This document shows, one piece after another, positions 53,436 through 62,804 of a stretch of 64,000 nucleotides of DNA (positions within the stretch are counted from its first letter, which is position 1; every line of letters begins with the position of its first letter). This DNA comes from JAAOIF01 sp965206195 (lineage in GTDB: Bacteria; Pseudomonadota; Gammaproteobacteria; PS1; Pseudothioglobaceae), in NCBI GenBank assembly GCA_965206195.1, contig CBDBIZ010000011.1, forward strand, positions 372,001-436,000, given 5' to 3'. The translations under genes and the position numbers were made by a program. A model generated the notes under the pieces. It saw only the letters and a program-made list of their open reading frames with translations, was not told the origin of the DNA and made no database searches.

Positions 53436-55259
53436 TTAAGCCAAGGTTAACAAGGTTTGTCCAACTGTAATTGTATCGCCTTCTTTGACATTAATGTCAA
53501 CCACAATACCTGCCCTAGCCGCCTTAATCTCGGTCTCCATTTTCATTGCCTCTAAAATCACTAATACGTCGCCTTCATTTATTTTTTGATTTGCCTCAAC
53601 CATCACTTTCCAAATATTACCTGAAAGTGGTGCAATAACGGCTTCACCATCACTTGGAACAACATCATCAGCAACGATTTCTTTTTCACCTTTAGCGGGT
53701 GTTGAGGCACCAACTTCAGAGGCTGGCTGCATTGAAGTGATATTTCCGCCAGCAGAAACATCGACTGTATATGAGGTGCCTTTGAATGAAACGGTGTAGG
53801 TACCTTGTTCATTGCTTGTATCAGCATGAGTATCACTCATCTGTGGGGTCGGCTCAAAGAAATCAGGATTATTGCGATTTTCTAAAAATGCAATACCGAC
53901 TTGTGGAAATAATACATAAGTCAGCAAATCATCAATTTTATTATCAGCCAAGCCAATATTTTTCTCAGCCACAATGGTATCAAATTCTTGTTCCAAAATC
54001 TTCATTTCTGGGGCAATGTTATCAGCTGGTCTGCATGTGATTGGAATAGAGCCGTCTAGCACCTTATCCTGCAGGGTTTTCTCAACGGGTGCAGGTGTCG
54101 CGCCATATTCGCCTTTTAACACGCCAGCAGATTCTTTGGTAATGGTTTTGTAACGCTCGCCAGTTAATACATTGAGCACTGATTGGGTACCGACAATTTG
54201 CGAGGTTGGTGTAACCAATGGAATGTAGCCTAAATCCTTACGTACACGAGGAATTTCTGCTAATACCTCATCCATCTTATCAATGGCATTTTGCTCACGC
54301 AATTGGCTTTCCATATTGGTCAGCATACCGCCTGGCACTTGAGCGAGTAAAATTCTAGAATCAACACCTTTAAGCGAGCCTTCAAATTGCGCATATTTAA
54401 GCCGTATTGGACGAAAGTAGGTATCAATTTCTTCTAATTTTTCTAAATCCAGTCTGGTTTTTCTCGGGCTATTTTCTAAAATAGACACCACAGAATTGGT
54501 CGCAGAATGTCCATAAGTCATACTCATTGAGCCAATTGCTGTATCAACTCGGTCAATTCCTGCCTCTACTGCTTTAACGATACTAGCAGTCGATAAACCT
54601 GTAGTTGCATGAGCATGAAGTTGAATAGGAATGTCAATTGCTGCTTTAAGTTCTTTAACCAAATCATAGGCCACATAAGGCTGCAATAAACCCGCCATAT
54701 CCTTGATACATAGGGAATGCGCACCCATGTCTTCAATTTGTCTTGCCATGTCAATCCACATTTTTGTGGTGTGCACTGGGCTTACTGTATAAGAAATCGT
54801 ACCTTGTGCATGCTGAGATAACTGAATGGTTTGACTAATGGCAGTTTTAAGATTACGTATATCATTCATCGCATCAAAAATACGAAAAACACTCACGCCG
54901 TTTTCCACGCATTGATCAACAAACTTACGCACTACGTCGTCACTATAATGACGATAACCCAATAAATTTTGCCCACGAAGCAACATTTGTTGCGGCGTAT
55001 TAGGCATAACTTTTTTAATCTCGCGAATCCTATCCCAAGGGTCTTCACCGAGATAACGAATACACGAATCAAAGGTTGCGCCACCCCAAGACTCCATTGA
55101 CCAATAGCCAATTTTATCGAGTTTATCGGCAATCGGTAGCATGTCATCAATACGTAATCGTGTTGCAAGTAAAGATTGGTGCGCATCACGAAAAACCAAC
55201 TCAGTTATTTCTACTTCCTTACTAGCTGGTTTTGGTATTTTTTTAAAAAAGTCAAACAT
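53436..55259 (-). CDS. oadA: Oxaloacetate decarboxylase alpha subunit
   Basis: A 607-residue carboxyltransferase. The N-terminal TIM-barrel domain has TELVFRDAHQSLLATRLR and the metal/biotin region SLCIKDMAGLLQP. A Pro/Ala-poor linker leads to a C-terminal biotinyl domain with EAMKMETEI, where Lys573 is the biotin site. It takes the carboxyl group from oxaloacetate to biotin, after which OadB releases CO2 and pumps Na+. The gene lies between oadG and oadB with gaps of 2 and 6 bases. The biotin requirement fits bioH at 44405. Confidence 0.95.
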   Translation of the reverse strand: MFDFFKKIPKPASKEVEITELVFRDAHQSLLATRLRIDDMLPIADKLDKIGYWSMESWGGATFDSCIRYLGEDPWDRIREIKKVMPNTPQQMLLRGQNLLGYRHYSDDVVRKFVDQCVENGVSVFRIFDAMNDIRNLKTAISQTIQLSQHAQGTISYTVSPVHTTKMWIDMARQIEDMGAHSLCIKDMAGLLQPYVAYDLVKELKAAIDIPIQLHAHATTGLSTASIVKAVEAGIDRVDTAIGSMSMTYGHSATNSVVSILENSPRKTRLDLEKLEEIDTYFRPIRLKYAQFEGSLKGVDSRILLAQVPGGMLTNMESQLREQNAIDKMDEVLAEIPRVRKDLGYIPLVTPTSQIVGTQSVLNVLTGERYKTITKESAGVLKGEYGATPAPVEKTLQDKVLDGSIPITCRPADNIAPEMKILEQEFDTIVAEKNIGLADNKIDDLLTYVLFPQVGIAFLENRNNPDFFEPTPQMSDTHADTSNEQGTYTVSFKGTSYTVDVSAGGNITSMQPASEVGASTPAKGEKEIVADDVVPSDGEAVIAPLSGNIWKVMVEANQKINEGDVLVILEAMKMETEIKAARAGIVVDINVKEGDTITVGQTLLTLA

Positions 55260-55261
55260 GA

Positions 55262-55495
55262 TTATGCCCCTGTGTGCATTTTGATTGCTTGCTCAATCAC
55301 AAATTTAGTCTCTTCGTCTAATTCATCTTTTAAACCAAGGCTATCTTTATTATTTTGTGTTTTTTTATACATTTTTTGAATAATAATTGACATCAGCTTG
55401 GTTACAAAAACCAGCAAAGTCAGAAATAAAAATACAAAACCCATGCCAAACAAAGTCAGGTTAATTGCATTGGTTAATAAAACGGCTTGTGTCAT
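55262..55495 (-). CDS. oadG: Oxaloacetate decarboxylase gamma subunit
   Basis: A 77-residue protein. One membrane span (LTLFGMGFVFLFLTLLVFVTKL, residues 13-34) is followed by a charged cytoplasmic tail. The GMGFVFLFLTLLV motif is typical of the OadG_gamma family. It holds the alpha and beta subunits together. It is the first gene of the oad operon, two bases before oadA, and lies downstream of tRNA-Leu on the same strand. Confidence 0.88.
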   Translation of the reverse strand: MTQAVLLTNAINLTLFGMGFVFLFLTLLVFVTKLMSIIIQKMYKKTQNNKDSLGLKDELDEETKFVIEQAIKMHTGA

Positions 55496-55558
55496 TTTTT
55501 AATTTTCATATAATTTACAGGTATTTTGCACTTTTTTAGTTGCAAGTCTATTTGTATT

Positions 55559-55643
55559 TGGTGCCGATGGACGGGGTCGAACCGTCACTTCCGAAAAAAC
55601 TGGATTTTGAATCCAGCGTGTCTACCAATTCCACCACATCGGC
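55559..55643 (-). tRNA. tRNA-Leu (anticodon CAA)
   Basis: An 85-base class II tRNA on the minus strand. Acceptor arms are GCCGATG and CATCGGC, with an encoded CCA at 55559-55561. The anticodon stem CTGGA/TCCAG encloses loop TTCAAAA, giving anticodon CAA, which reads UUG. The variable arm is long (TTTTTTCGGAAGTG region), and the T-loop is GGTTCGACCCC. Class II structure plus CAA identifies Leu. Confidence 0.95.
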
Positions 55644-55791
55644 TTAATTTTTTATTTATCTTTTCAAACTACTGACCCATTTGTATTTTGCTCTAGTTCA
55701 AAGCGTTTTAATATTTAAAAAATTGAGTATATTATAATTTTTAAATGTTAAGAATAACGTAGAAATAAGGCAAAAAAAACTAATGTGTAAT

Positions 55792-56010
55792 TTATTTATG
55801 TCGAAAGGTGATTCTACCCTTGGTTAAATCATAAGGGGTCATTTCCACCGTTACTCTATCTCCGGGTAATATACGAATATAATGCTTACGAATTTTTCCA
55901 GAAATATGCGCCAATACACTATGACCATTTTCTAACTCAACCGTAAAAGTCGTGTTTGGCAACTTTTCTTTAACGATACCTTCTAACTCAATATAATCGC
56001 TTTTCGACAT
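55792..56010 (-). CDS. infA: Translation initiation factor IF-1
   Basis: A 72-residue S1/OB-fold protein from the start at 56010 (MSKSDYIELEGIV). The next upstream ATG adds five residues not found in the family. GHSVLAHISGKIRKHYIRILPGD and VTVEMTPYDLTKGRITFR are the classic IF-1 segments. The length equals the standard 72 residues. It blocks the ribosomal A-site during initiation. It is divergent from metF. Confidence 0.97.
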   Translation of the reverse strand: MSKSDYIELEGIVKEKLPNTTFTVELENGHSVLAHISGKIRKHYIRILPGDRVTVEMTPYDLTKGRITFRHK

Positions 56011-56090
56011 AAAATTATCTAACAATTAAATTAGGCCATTTTACCCGATTGTTCAGTGTCGGACAAATAACTAGCCTTGTGCAAATAAGT

Positions 56091-56096
56091 TATAAT
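56091..56096 (+). promoter_or_regulatory. Candidate -10 box for metF
   Basis: A perfect TATAAT lies 32 bases before the metF start at 56128. No convincing -35 element is seen at the right distance, so promoter strength is uncertain. Confidence 0.4.
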
Positions 56097-56127
56097 GGGC
56101 AAGTTTTGTTACATCTACATTACAATA

Positions 56128-56949
56128 ATGAACATAAGTTTTGAATTTTTCCCACCAAGGACCGATAAAGGCAAGCAAACTTTAATACAAGTTCGCAAAG
56201 CATTAAGCGTTGTCAATCCTGAGTATTTTTCTACCACGTTTGGTGCGGGTGGCACTACGCAAGATGCAACCTTAGAAACAGTGCTAGATATTCAAAAAAA
56301 TGACAATATTCCAGCCGTACCACATTTGTCCTGTATTGATTCTTCTATACCGAAAATAAGTAAATTACTTGACCAATATCGCTCTAGAGGTATCAATCGA
56401 ATCGTTGCCTTACGAGGCGATTTTCCTTCAGGCGTACGTGATATTGGCGATTTTCATTATGCCAATGAATTGGTTGAATTTATTAAATTCAAGTACGGTG
56501 ATTATTTTCACATTGAGGTAGCTGCTTATCCAGAAATGCACCCAGAATCTCGCAATATTAAAACCGATTTAAGTCATTTTTCCAACAAAATAAAAGCTGG
56601 GGCTGATGGTGCGATTACACAGTATTTTTACAATGCTGATGCCTACTTTAAATTTAGAGATGAAATTGAAAAAATAGGTATTGACGTGCCAATTACCCCT
56701 GGTATTATGCCAATTACCAATTACGCCCAATTGGTGCGATTCTCCAGTTTATGTGGTGCTGAGATTCCAAAATGGATTTTGACAAGACTAGCACTTTATC
56801 AAAATAATTTAGAGTCTCTAAGCGCATTTGGGACAGAAGTGGTGTCTAATTTATGCCACAGGTTAAAAAGTCAAGGAGTGGATAGTTTTCATTTTTACTC
56901 AATGAATCGCGCCCAACCATCACTTGAAATCGTCAATAATTTAAAATAA
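56128..56949 (+). CDS. metF: 5,10-methylenetetrahydrofolate reductase
   Basis: A 273-residue flavoprotein from the start at 56128 (MNISFEFFPPRTDKGKQTL). The 11-residue upstream extension has no family support. SFEFFPP, STTFGAGGTTQDATL, IVALRGDFPSG and FHFYSMNRA are diagnostic. It makes 5-methyl-THF for methionine synthesis and links with FolD. It converges on the HTH-protein gene 14 bases after its stop. Confidence 0.95.
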   Translation: MNISFEFFPPRTDKGKQTLIQVRKALSVVNPEYFSTTFGAGGTTQDATLETVLDIQKNDNIPAVPHLSCIDSSIPKISKLLDQYRSRGINRIVALRGDFPSGVRDIGDFHYANELVEFIKFKYGDYFHIEVAAYPEMHPESRNIKTDLSHFSNKIKAGADGAITQYFYNADAYFKFRDEIEKIGIDVPITPGIMPITNYAQLVRFSSLCGAEIPKWILTRLALYQNNLESLSAFGTEVVSNLCHRLKSQGVDSFHFYSMNRAQPSLEIVNNLK

Positions 56950-56963
56950 CACAAACTCTCAAA

Positions 56964-57401
56964 TCAGTGAGACTGCTGTTCAATCCAGCTTTGCAATTTG
57001 TGTAGTGCATCCTTATCCTGCGCATGACAACACTTTTCAAGTGCTTGTAGACGTTGATTTAACTCTAAGAACACCATTTCATAATGCTGATTTTTTAGTT
57101 GTTCTTGGTAAAGTTGGGTTTTTAGCCCATGAATCACACCCATAAAAGCCTTCTCGCTCTGAGTTTGTGCCACATCAATCGCACTTGCTTTGAATAATGC
57201 ATCATCTTTAATTTGCTGCATTTTTTGTATGTGCCTGTCTTGCTCAGAATCTAGGCTGGCATTTGGGTAAGCCAATCTCAAGCTGTCTGTTGTCACATAC
57301 CCTTCATGCGTTTGTAATTTGCCGCTGTTAATTTGGTCTTGGATGTCAAAACGACTAATGCCTAACATTTTTGCAGCTTTAGAAACACTCAACTTAATCA
57401 T
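56964..57401 (-). CDS. Small HTH/coiled-coil protein of unknown role
   Basis: A 145-residue protein. The first 25 residues (MIKLSVSKAAKMLGISRFDIQDQ) look like an excisionase/MerR-type helix-turn-helix that would bind DNA. The rest is strongly helical and Gln/Leu-rich, with likely coiled coil (HGLKTQLYQEQLKNQHYEMVFLELNQRLQALEK) and a CCHAQD patch near residue 120. No effector domain is seen. It stands alone between metF and ligA, with about 110 bases upstream. It may be a regulator or scaffold; I do not recognise its family. Confidence 0.7.
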   Translation of the reverse strand: MIKLSVSKAAKMLGISRFDIQDQINSGKLQTHEGYVTTDSLRLAYPNASLDSEQDRHIQKMQQIKDDALFKASAIDVAQTQSEKAFMGVIHGLKTQLYQEQLKNQHYEMVFLELNQRLQALEKCCHAQDKDALHKLQSWIEQQSH

Positions 57402-57513
57402 CCTACCCTCTACTTAGAAATAAAAAACAAGTATCAAAACAACGCCTATGACACTAAAATAACCCTGTTTGGTCAATTTGTCAAGTTTTTACAACGTGGA
57501 TGGCATATACAAT

Positions 57514-59430
57514 TTAATTACCCGCCTTAGATAAGTACTCATGTTCACTGAGAATCTTCACTCCATAGACTTTTGCACGGTTAATTTTCTTTTGCCCGAC
57601 CTTATCACCAATCACCAAAAAATCCGTGTTACCACTAACTGCTGAACTGACCTGCATACCTAAGTTTATGGCATGTTTTTTCATGATGTCTCGACTGCGG
57701 CTCATCTTTCCAGTAAACACAACTTTTTTGCCAGACAAAGGATGTGATAATTTTTGGTTTTCTTGATTTAACGGCGTTTTTTCTAAATTAAAGCCGTATT
57801 GGCTTAACAATGTAAATTCATCTTTAATATCACCAAGCCCATCAACAATCGCCTGTGCACTCAGTTCAGCAAAACCATCAATACTAGCTATTTGCGCTAA
57901 CTCAAGTGCAAAAATAGCGTCCAATGAATAAACTTTAAGCAGACTCTGAGCATTACCCATACCGAGCCTCACCACACCAAAAGCGGCTAAAAATCGCCAA
58001 TCCTCAACTTGCTCACTATGTGAGCGCTGAAGTTGTTGAATAAGATTTTGACTGGTTCTATCGCCAAACCCCATAGCGCTTAAATCCTGCTCAGCTAAAG
58101 CATAAATTTGTGATATTTTGCGTATATCATGCTCATAGAGCTTTTCAATAGTGGCAGCACCAAACCCATCATTATTTGCCAATATTTTAAAAAAATAGGC
58201 TATTTTGCCAATCACTTGTGCTGGACAAGTGGCATGATTAACACACATCAGAAAATCCGCTTCCCATACCAATAATTCACCACAACTTGGGCAAGTTTTA
58301 GGGATGTTAACTTCACCTGATTTTATAACTCGATTAATCTTAGGGATTACCAAGCCAGAGCGAATTAGCTCTATCACACTACCCACACCTAAGCCTTGCG
58401 CTTTTACCAAGCCGTAATGATGTCCTGTTGCGCGCATAATTTTCGCACCACTCAGTAAAGTTGGCTCTAACTCAGCCACTGGAGTAATTTTACCAGTACG
58501 CCCCACTTGTGGCGTAATAGACAGTACTCTAACTTGTGCTTTGTCTTTATTGTTCTTAAAAGCAATCTGCCAGCGGTGAAATTTTCGATTAGCACCCATA
58601 TAGGTTTTAAGATGTTGATTAGTCACTTGAAATACCACACCATCCACATCAAAATCTACCATTGCTAAAACTTTAGTAACAATTGCATCAAATTCATTGA
58701 TTAAAGTATTGATGGTGCCTGACCAATTTGGTAATTGAGCAAAAGGGACAAACAAAGCAGCTTTATCGTTAATCGCGCGCTGAGCACTTTCCTCAAGTGC
58801 TTTTTCTTTAATTAGACTGGCTTGAAAATTGCGTGGATATTCAAAACTGCTTGATAAATTCTGCGCAAAATAACTTTTTTTAACCACGATTTCACCCGCC
58901 CCTTGACCACGCTCAGAATCATTATAAATTTGTAATCCACGTGCAAATACGCGGCTAATATCGCTACCTTTTTTGCCATCACCACGCGTATAAAGCCGAG
59001 TACCATCATCATAGCCAGCAAAGCCGTCAAGCTTTGGCGTGGCTTCGATGTTAATAGATGCTAGATTGATGTTAATTTCGCCAGCTGATTTTTCGATGCG
59101 CGCTATCCACTTACTGACTTCTTGCCAAGAGTAAGCTTTATCAGTTGAAAGCATCGCCTCAGGCAATAATACTTTTTCCTCAGAAAAGCCCTGTCCCTCA
59201 GGTTCCAGTGATTGCAATAGCGAGTGTTCTGGCAGTCGATTTTTTAATGCCAATAGATAGACAAAATCATAATCTTGGTCACTAACGATAGGATTTCCCG
59301 CTCGATACGCAAGATTAGCTATTTGGCAAAATTGCGCTAACTCATCATTGTCTAACTCACTCGGCAAAACTTGTTGCTGAGTGATTTGTTTAATTCTTGC
59401 CTTTGATAGCACGCCAGTAACTGGTATCAA
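57514..59430 (-). CDS. ligA: NAD+-dependent DNA ligase, divergent
   Basis: A 638-residue ligase, shorter than the 671 residues of E. coli. The N-terminal Ia-like region (YRAGNPIVSDQDYDFVY) is present but diverged. The adenylation motif TPKLDGFAGY carries the active lysine, followed by YTRGDGKKGSD. Zn-finger cysteines are in CPSCGELLVWEADFLMCVNH and ATCPAQ. Helix-hairpin-helix segments and a C-terminal BRCT domain (LSGKKVVFTGKMSRSRD) follow. It probably joins Okazaki fragments if it is the only NAD ligase, which cannot be known from this window. It starts six bases after the bamC stop. Confidence 0.9.
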   Translation of the reverse strand: MIPVTGVLSKARIKQITQQQVLPSELDNDELAQFCQIANLAYRAGNPIVSDQDYDFVYLLALKNRLPEHSLLQSLEPEGQGFSEEKVLLPEAMLSTDKAYSWQEVSKWIARIEKSAGEININLASINIEATPKLDGFAGYDDGTRLYTRGDGKKGSDISRVFARGLQIYNDSERGQGAGEIVVKKSYFAQNLSSSFEYPRNFQASLIKEKALEESAQRAINDKAALFVPFAQLPNWSGTINTLINEFDAIVTKVLAMVDFDVDGVVFQVTNQHLKTYMGANRKFHRWQIAFKNNKDKAQVRVLSITPQVGRTGKITPVAELEPTLLSGAKIMRATGHHYGLVKAQGLGVGSVIELIRSGLVIPKINRVIKSGEVNIPKTCPSCGELLVWEADFLMCVNHATCPAQVIGKIAYFFKILANNDGFGAATIEKLYEHDIRKISQIYALAEQDLSAMGFGDRTSQNLIQQLQRSHSEQVEDWRFLAAFGVVRLGMGNAQSLLKVYSLDAIFALELAQIASIDGFAELSAQAIVDGLGDIKDEFTLLSQYGFNLEKTPLNQENQKLSHPLSGKKVVFTGKMSRSRDIMKKHAINLGMQVSSAVSGNTDFLVIGDKVGQKKINRAKVYGVKILSEHEYLSKAGN

Positions 59431-59436
59431 TACTGA

Positions 59437-60579
59437 TTAAAATTGCTTGGCAACCTTTTGTAAAAATTCATGGCTAAAATCAATGGTGGCTTGTTCGTTT
59501 TTCTCAGATAAATCATTAAAGTAAACCTCGCTCGCTCCACCACCAATTTGCTTGACCAAAATTTGAAATGACTTTTTAACCGCATCATTACCAAACAATC
59601 GAGAGAAAATTCCAATGTCTTTAGTTCTGACGATATTGACATAGAAACTGCCCTCTTTAACATCTTTGTCTTCAACATTAATATCTAATTGGTCAAATGC
59701 CCAGCCAATATTACGCCATGTGTCATATTGATTGAGTGGCACGATTAATTTGCCGTAGCCATTAATGCCAGTCGCTAAAGTAACTTTTATCTTATCTAAT
59801 TCTCTGGCTTGGATGATTTTTTCTTTGGCTGCTAACTGGTCGCTACCCAAAAAAACCATCAGTCGATACAACATTTCAGTTTCTAGTGCTTCATCTTTAG
59901 CACGAGGCTGCCAAATGGTATTTTCACTTTGGGTGTTTTGATTACTAGTAGCGACTTCTTCCAGCGAAGTTAGTGATAAAAATACCTCAGACTGATTAGG
60001 GTTATCACCCGGCTCAATGCGAGCACGATACTTGTCAATAATCGGTAGTGCGTATCTGGCTGAAATCAGTTTTTGAAGTGTAGCGCGAATATAGCCTAAA
60101 GATTGGCTAGGAATGTCAGGGCGATTTTCTAAAAAATCAGTTTCTATCAGCCCAATTTTTTTATTGGTTTTTTTAATCGCAAAGCCGTTTGATTTTAAGA
60201 AATTTCTAGTCAAATTCCATACCAACTCTGGCTTTTTATCAACCACCAACCAACGGCGCTCACCTGACTTCTTAACTTCAATATTAGTAGGCGTTCTTAA
60301 AATGCTAGATACCTCTTTAGCCGACTTGTCTTTGTTAGAAAAAGTAACGGTATCTTCTGGCAAGTTAGATACATACTCACTGAGTCTAAAAGCATTTTCA
60401 GAGCTTGGTTTGGTCAAATCAGGTGGCACTTCTAACGAACTTACGGTTTTATTAGAATAATATTTAATATCTCGCTCACCCAAGCCTTGTACTTTTTGTG
60501 CTTTATCCTCATCACCACCAAATGAAAAACAACCTCCCAAAGACAGTGTCAAAAAAATAATTGATAATTTACTTAGCAT
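59437..60579 (-). CDS. bamC: Outer membrane assembly lipoprotein BamC
   Basis: A 380-residue lipoprotein. The signal ends in lipobox LGGC (Cys17). The N-terminal unstructured part holds YYSNKTVSSLEVPPDLTKP, the BamD-binding region of NlpB. Two helix-grip domains follow (RWLVVDKKPELVWNLTRNFL and YDTWRNIGWAFDQLDI). It is part of the BAM complex that folds outer-membrane proteins. Its order directly after dapA matches E. coli dapA-bamC. Confidence 0.92.
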   Translation of the reverse strand: MLSKLSIIFLTLSLGGCFSFGGDEDKAQKVQGLGERDIKYYSNKTVSSLEVPPDLTKPSSENAFRLSEYVSNLPEDTVTFSNKDKSAKEVSSILRTPTNIEVKKSGERRWLVVDKKPELVWNLTRNFLKSNGFAIKKTNKKIGLIETDFLENRPDIPSQSLGYIRATLQKLISARYALPIIDKYRARIEPGDNPNQSEVFLSLTSLEEVATSNQNTQSENTIWQPRAKDEALETEMLYRLMVFLGSDQLAAKEKIIQARELDKIKVTLATGINGYGKLIVPLNQYDTWRNIGWAFDQLDINVEDKDVKEGSFYVNIVRTKDIGIFSRLFGNDAVKKSFQILVKQIGGGASEVYFNDLSEKNEQATIDFSHEFLQKVAKQF

Positions 60580-60581
60580 AT

Positions 60582-61469
60582 TTATATAACCTCTAATGAC
60601 AATAAATCCTGTGCCAATATAGCTTGAACAGGATTTGATAACTTGGTTAACGGTAGGCGAATACCCAGCTCACATCGACCCATTTTATACAATGCCCATT
60701 TCACTGGAATTGGATTGGACTCGATAAATAAGTGTTGATGTAAGTTACTTAATTTTGCATCAATAGTCTGTGCCACAAGCTCATCACCTTGCATAGCAGC
60801 ATTATAGGCATCTGCAAGTAGTTTAGGGGCAATATTCGCACTGACTGAAATCCCACCATGACCACCCATCAAGATAAATTTAACTGCCGTTACGTCATCA
60901 CCGCTATAAATTAGAAAACCATCAGGGCAATCATTAATCAATGCCTTGCCTACGCTCAAATCACCCGTTGCATCTTTAATGCCGATAATGTTTTGAATAC
61001 TTGCTAAACGCAATGTGGTTTCTACCGATAAATCCACCGCTGTACGCCCAGGCACGTTGTATAGAATTTGATCAATCTCAACCGCCTCAGCAATGGCTTT
61101 ATAATGCTGATACAAACCCTCTTGTGTAGGTTTGTTATAATACGGCGTTACCAACAAAGCTGCATCAGCACCCATGGCTTTGGCACTTTGAGTTAATTCA
61201 ATTGCCTCAGAAGTAGAATTAGCCCCTGTACCAGCAATAATGCTAATACGACCTTTTGCAAAAGCAATGGTTTTTTGCATCACTTCAATATGCTCAACTT
61301 GATTAAGTGTTGCGCTCTCACCTGTCGTCCCCACTGAAATAATAGCTCGAGTGCCAGACGAGATATGCCAATTCACTAAAGATTCAAGCGCGTCAAAATC
61401 CACCGATCCATCTTCAAACATCGGCGTAATTAGAGCTACCATAGAGCCAATTAAAGTATCAGTTCGCAT
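60582..61469 (-). CDS. dapA: 4-hydroxy-tetrahydrodipicolinate synthase
   Basis: A 295-residue TIM-barrel lyase. SMVALITPMFEDGSVD lies at the N-terminus, then ISVGTTGESATL, LYNVPGRTAVD with the catalytic Tyr, and IIGIKDATGDLS, where the Lys forms the Schiff base with pyruvate. It starts lysine and meso-diaminopimelate synthesis. bamC follows it after two bases. Confidence 0.96.
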   Translation of the reverse strand: MRTDTLIGSMVALITPMFEDGSVDFDALESLVNWHISSGTRAIISVGTTGESATLNQVEHIEVMQKTIAFAKGRISIIAGTGANSTSEAIELTQSAKAMGADAALLVTPYYNKPTQEGLYQHYKAIAEAVEIDQILYNVPGRTAVDLSVETTLRLASIQNIIGIKDATGDLSVGKALINDCPDGFLIYSGDDVTAVKFILMGGHGGISVSANIAPKLLADAYNAAMQGDELVAQTIDAKLSNLHQHLFIESNPIPVKWALYKMGRCELGIRLPLTKLSNPVQAILAQDLLSLEVI

Positions 61470-61518
61470 TTTTTTAAATCAAAAAATATCTATATACGAC
61501 AGGTGAAATTTAAGCACT

Positions 61519-62796
61519 TTATAAATCATAACCTCGTTCATCATGCGAGATTAAATCTAGTCCCTGCTGCTCTGCCTCAGCACTAACACGTAAGCCAGTA
61601 ATCATCGCAACCACTTTTAAAATTACATAAGTTGCAGCAGCAGTATATATCAATGTCGCCAGCACACCAAGTGCTTGCACACCAAGTTGCGACACAATAC
61701 TCACTCCCTGCGCCAAACCTTGACCACTAAATACACCAAGATTGCTTGAAGCGAAAACACCTGCAAGCATTGTTCCTAAAGCACCACCAACACCGTGCAC
61801 TGGAAACACATCCAATGAATCATCAATTTTTATTTTTTGCTTGATGATAATCACCGCATTAAAACAAATAATACCTGCCAAAACACCAATCACCAATGCA
61901 CCTGCAGGACCAACAAAACCTGATGCTGGGGTAATTGTACCAAGTCCTGCTACCATTCCTGTAACTGTGCCCAGTGCGGTTGGTTTACCAAATTTGACCC
62001 ATTCATAAAACATCCAAGTCATTGCACCTGCTGCTGCTGAAATATGGGTAACCAACATTGCCATCGCCGCGTCACCATTTGCCGCTAATGCTGAGCCACC
62101 ATTAAAACCAAACCAACCAATCCAAAGCATAGCAGCACCAGTAATGGTCATCGCCATATTGTGTGGTGGCATTGGTTTAACAGGGAAACCATGACGAGGA
62201 CCTAAGACCATTGCAGCAACTAAAGCACCCACACCTGCGGTAATGTGCACTACGGTACCGCCAGCAAAATCAAGCAGTCCTCTTTCTTGTAGCCAGCCAC
62301 CGCCCCATACCCAATGGGTAATTGGCGCATAAACCACAATTAACCAAATCGAGCTAAATAGTAACACTGCTGAGAATTTCATTCGCTCCGCAAAGCCGCC
62401 AATAATAAGTGCTGGGGTAATAATGGCAAAGGTCATTTGAAACAGTGCAAACAAACTCTCGGGAATATCGCCACTGAGTGAGTTTTCTAAAACGCCTGAC
62501 AACATAAATTTAGACAAGTCGCCAAAATACGCATTGCCTGGTGCAAACGCAATACTATAGCCAACCACCATCCACAATATAGAAACAATACCCGCAATCG
62601 CAAAGCATTGCATCAGTACCGAGAGAATATTTTTAGAACGAACCAAACCGCCATAAAATAACGCTAAACCTGGCAACGTCATAAACAACACCAACGCAGT
62701 TGAGGTTAATATCCACGCTGTATTTGCACTATTCAATTCTTCGGCAAATGCAGTGATTGGCATCAATGCCAATAATAGTGATAATAATATTTTCAT
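61519..62796 (-). CDS. amtB: Ammonium transporter
   Basis: A 425-residue Amt protein. A cleavable N-terminal signal (LLSLLLALMPITAFA) is followed by eleven spans. LPGLALFYGGLVRSKN near residue 41, PITHWVWGGGWLQERGLLDFAGGTVVHITAG near 158, and FPVHGVGGALGTMLAGVF near 328 are family signatures, and they hold the two pore histidines. It takes up ammonium under nitrogen limitation. glnK lies nine bases upstream on the same strand, the standard pair in which PII blocks the channel. Confidence 0.96.
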   Translation of the reverse strand: MKILLSLLLALMPITAFAEELNSANTAWILTSTALVLFMTLPGLALFYGGLVRSKNILSVLMQCFAIAGIVSILWMVVGYSIAFAPGNAYFGDLSKFMLSGVLENSLSGDIPESLFALFQMTFAIITPALIIGGFAERMKFSAVLLFSSIWLIVVYAPITHWVWGGGWLQERGLLDFAGGTVVHITAGVGALVAAMVLGPRHGFPVKPMPPHNMAMTITGAAMLWIGWFGFNGGSALAANGDAAMAMLVTHISAAAGAMTWMFYEWVKFGKPTALGTVTGMVAGLGTITPASGFVGPAGALVIGVLAGIICFNAVIIIKQKIKIDDSLDVFPVHGVGGALGTMLAGVFASSNLGVFSGQGLAQGVSIVSQLGVQALGVLATLIYTAAATYVILKVVAMITGLRVSAEAEQQGLDLISHDERGYDL

Positions 62797-62804
62797 GCTT
62801 TCTC

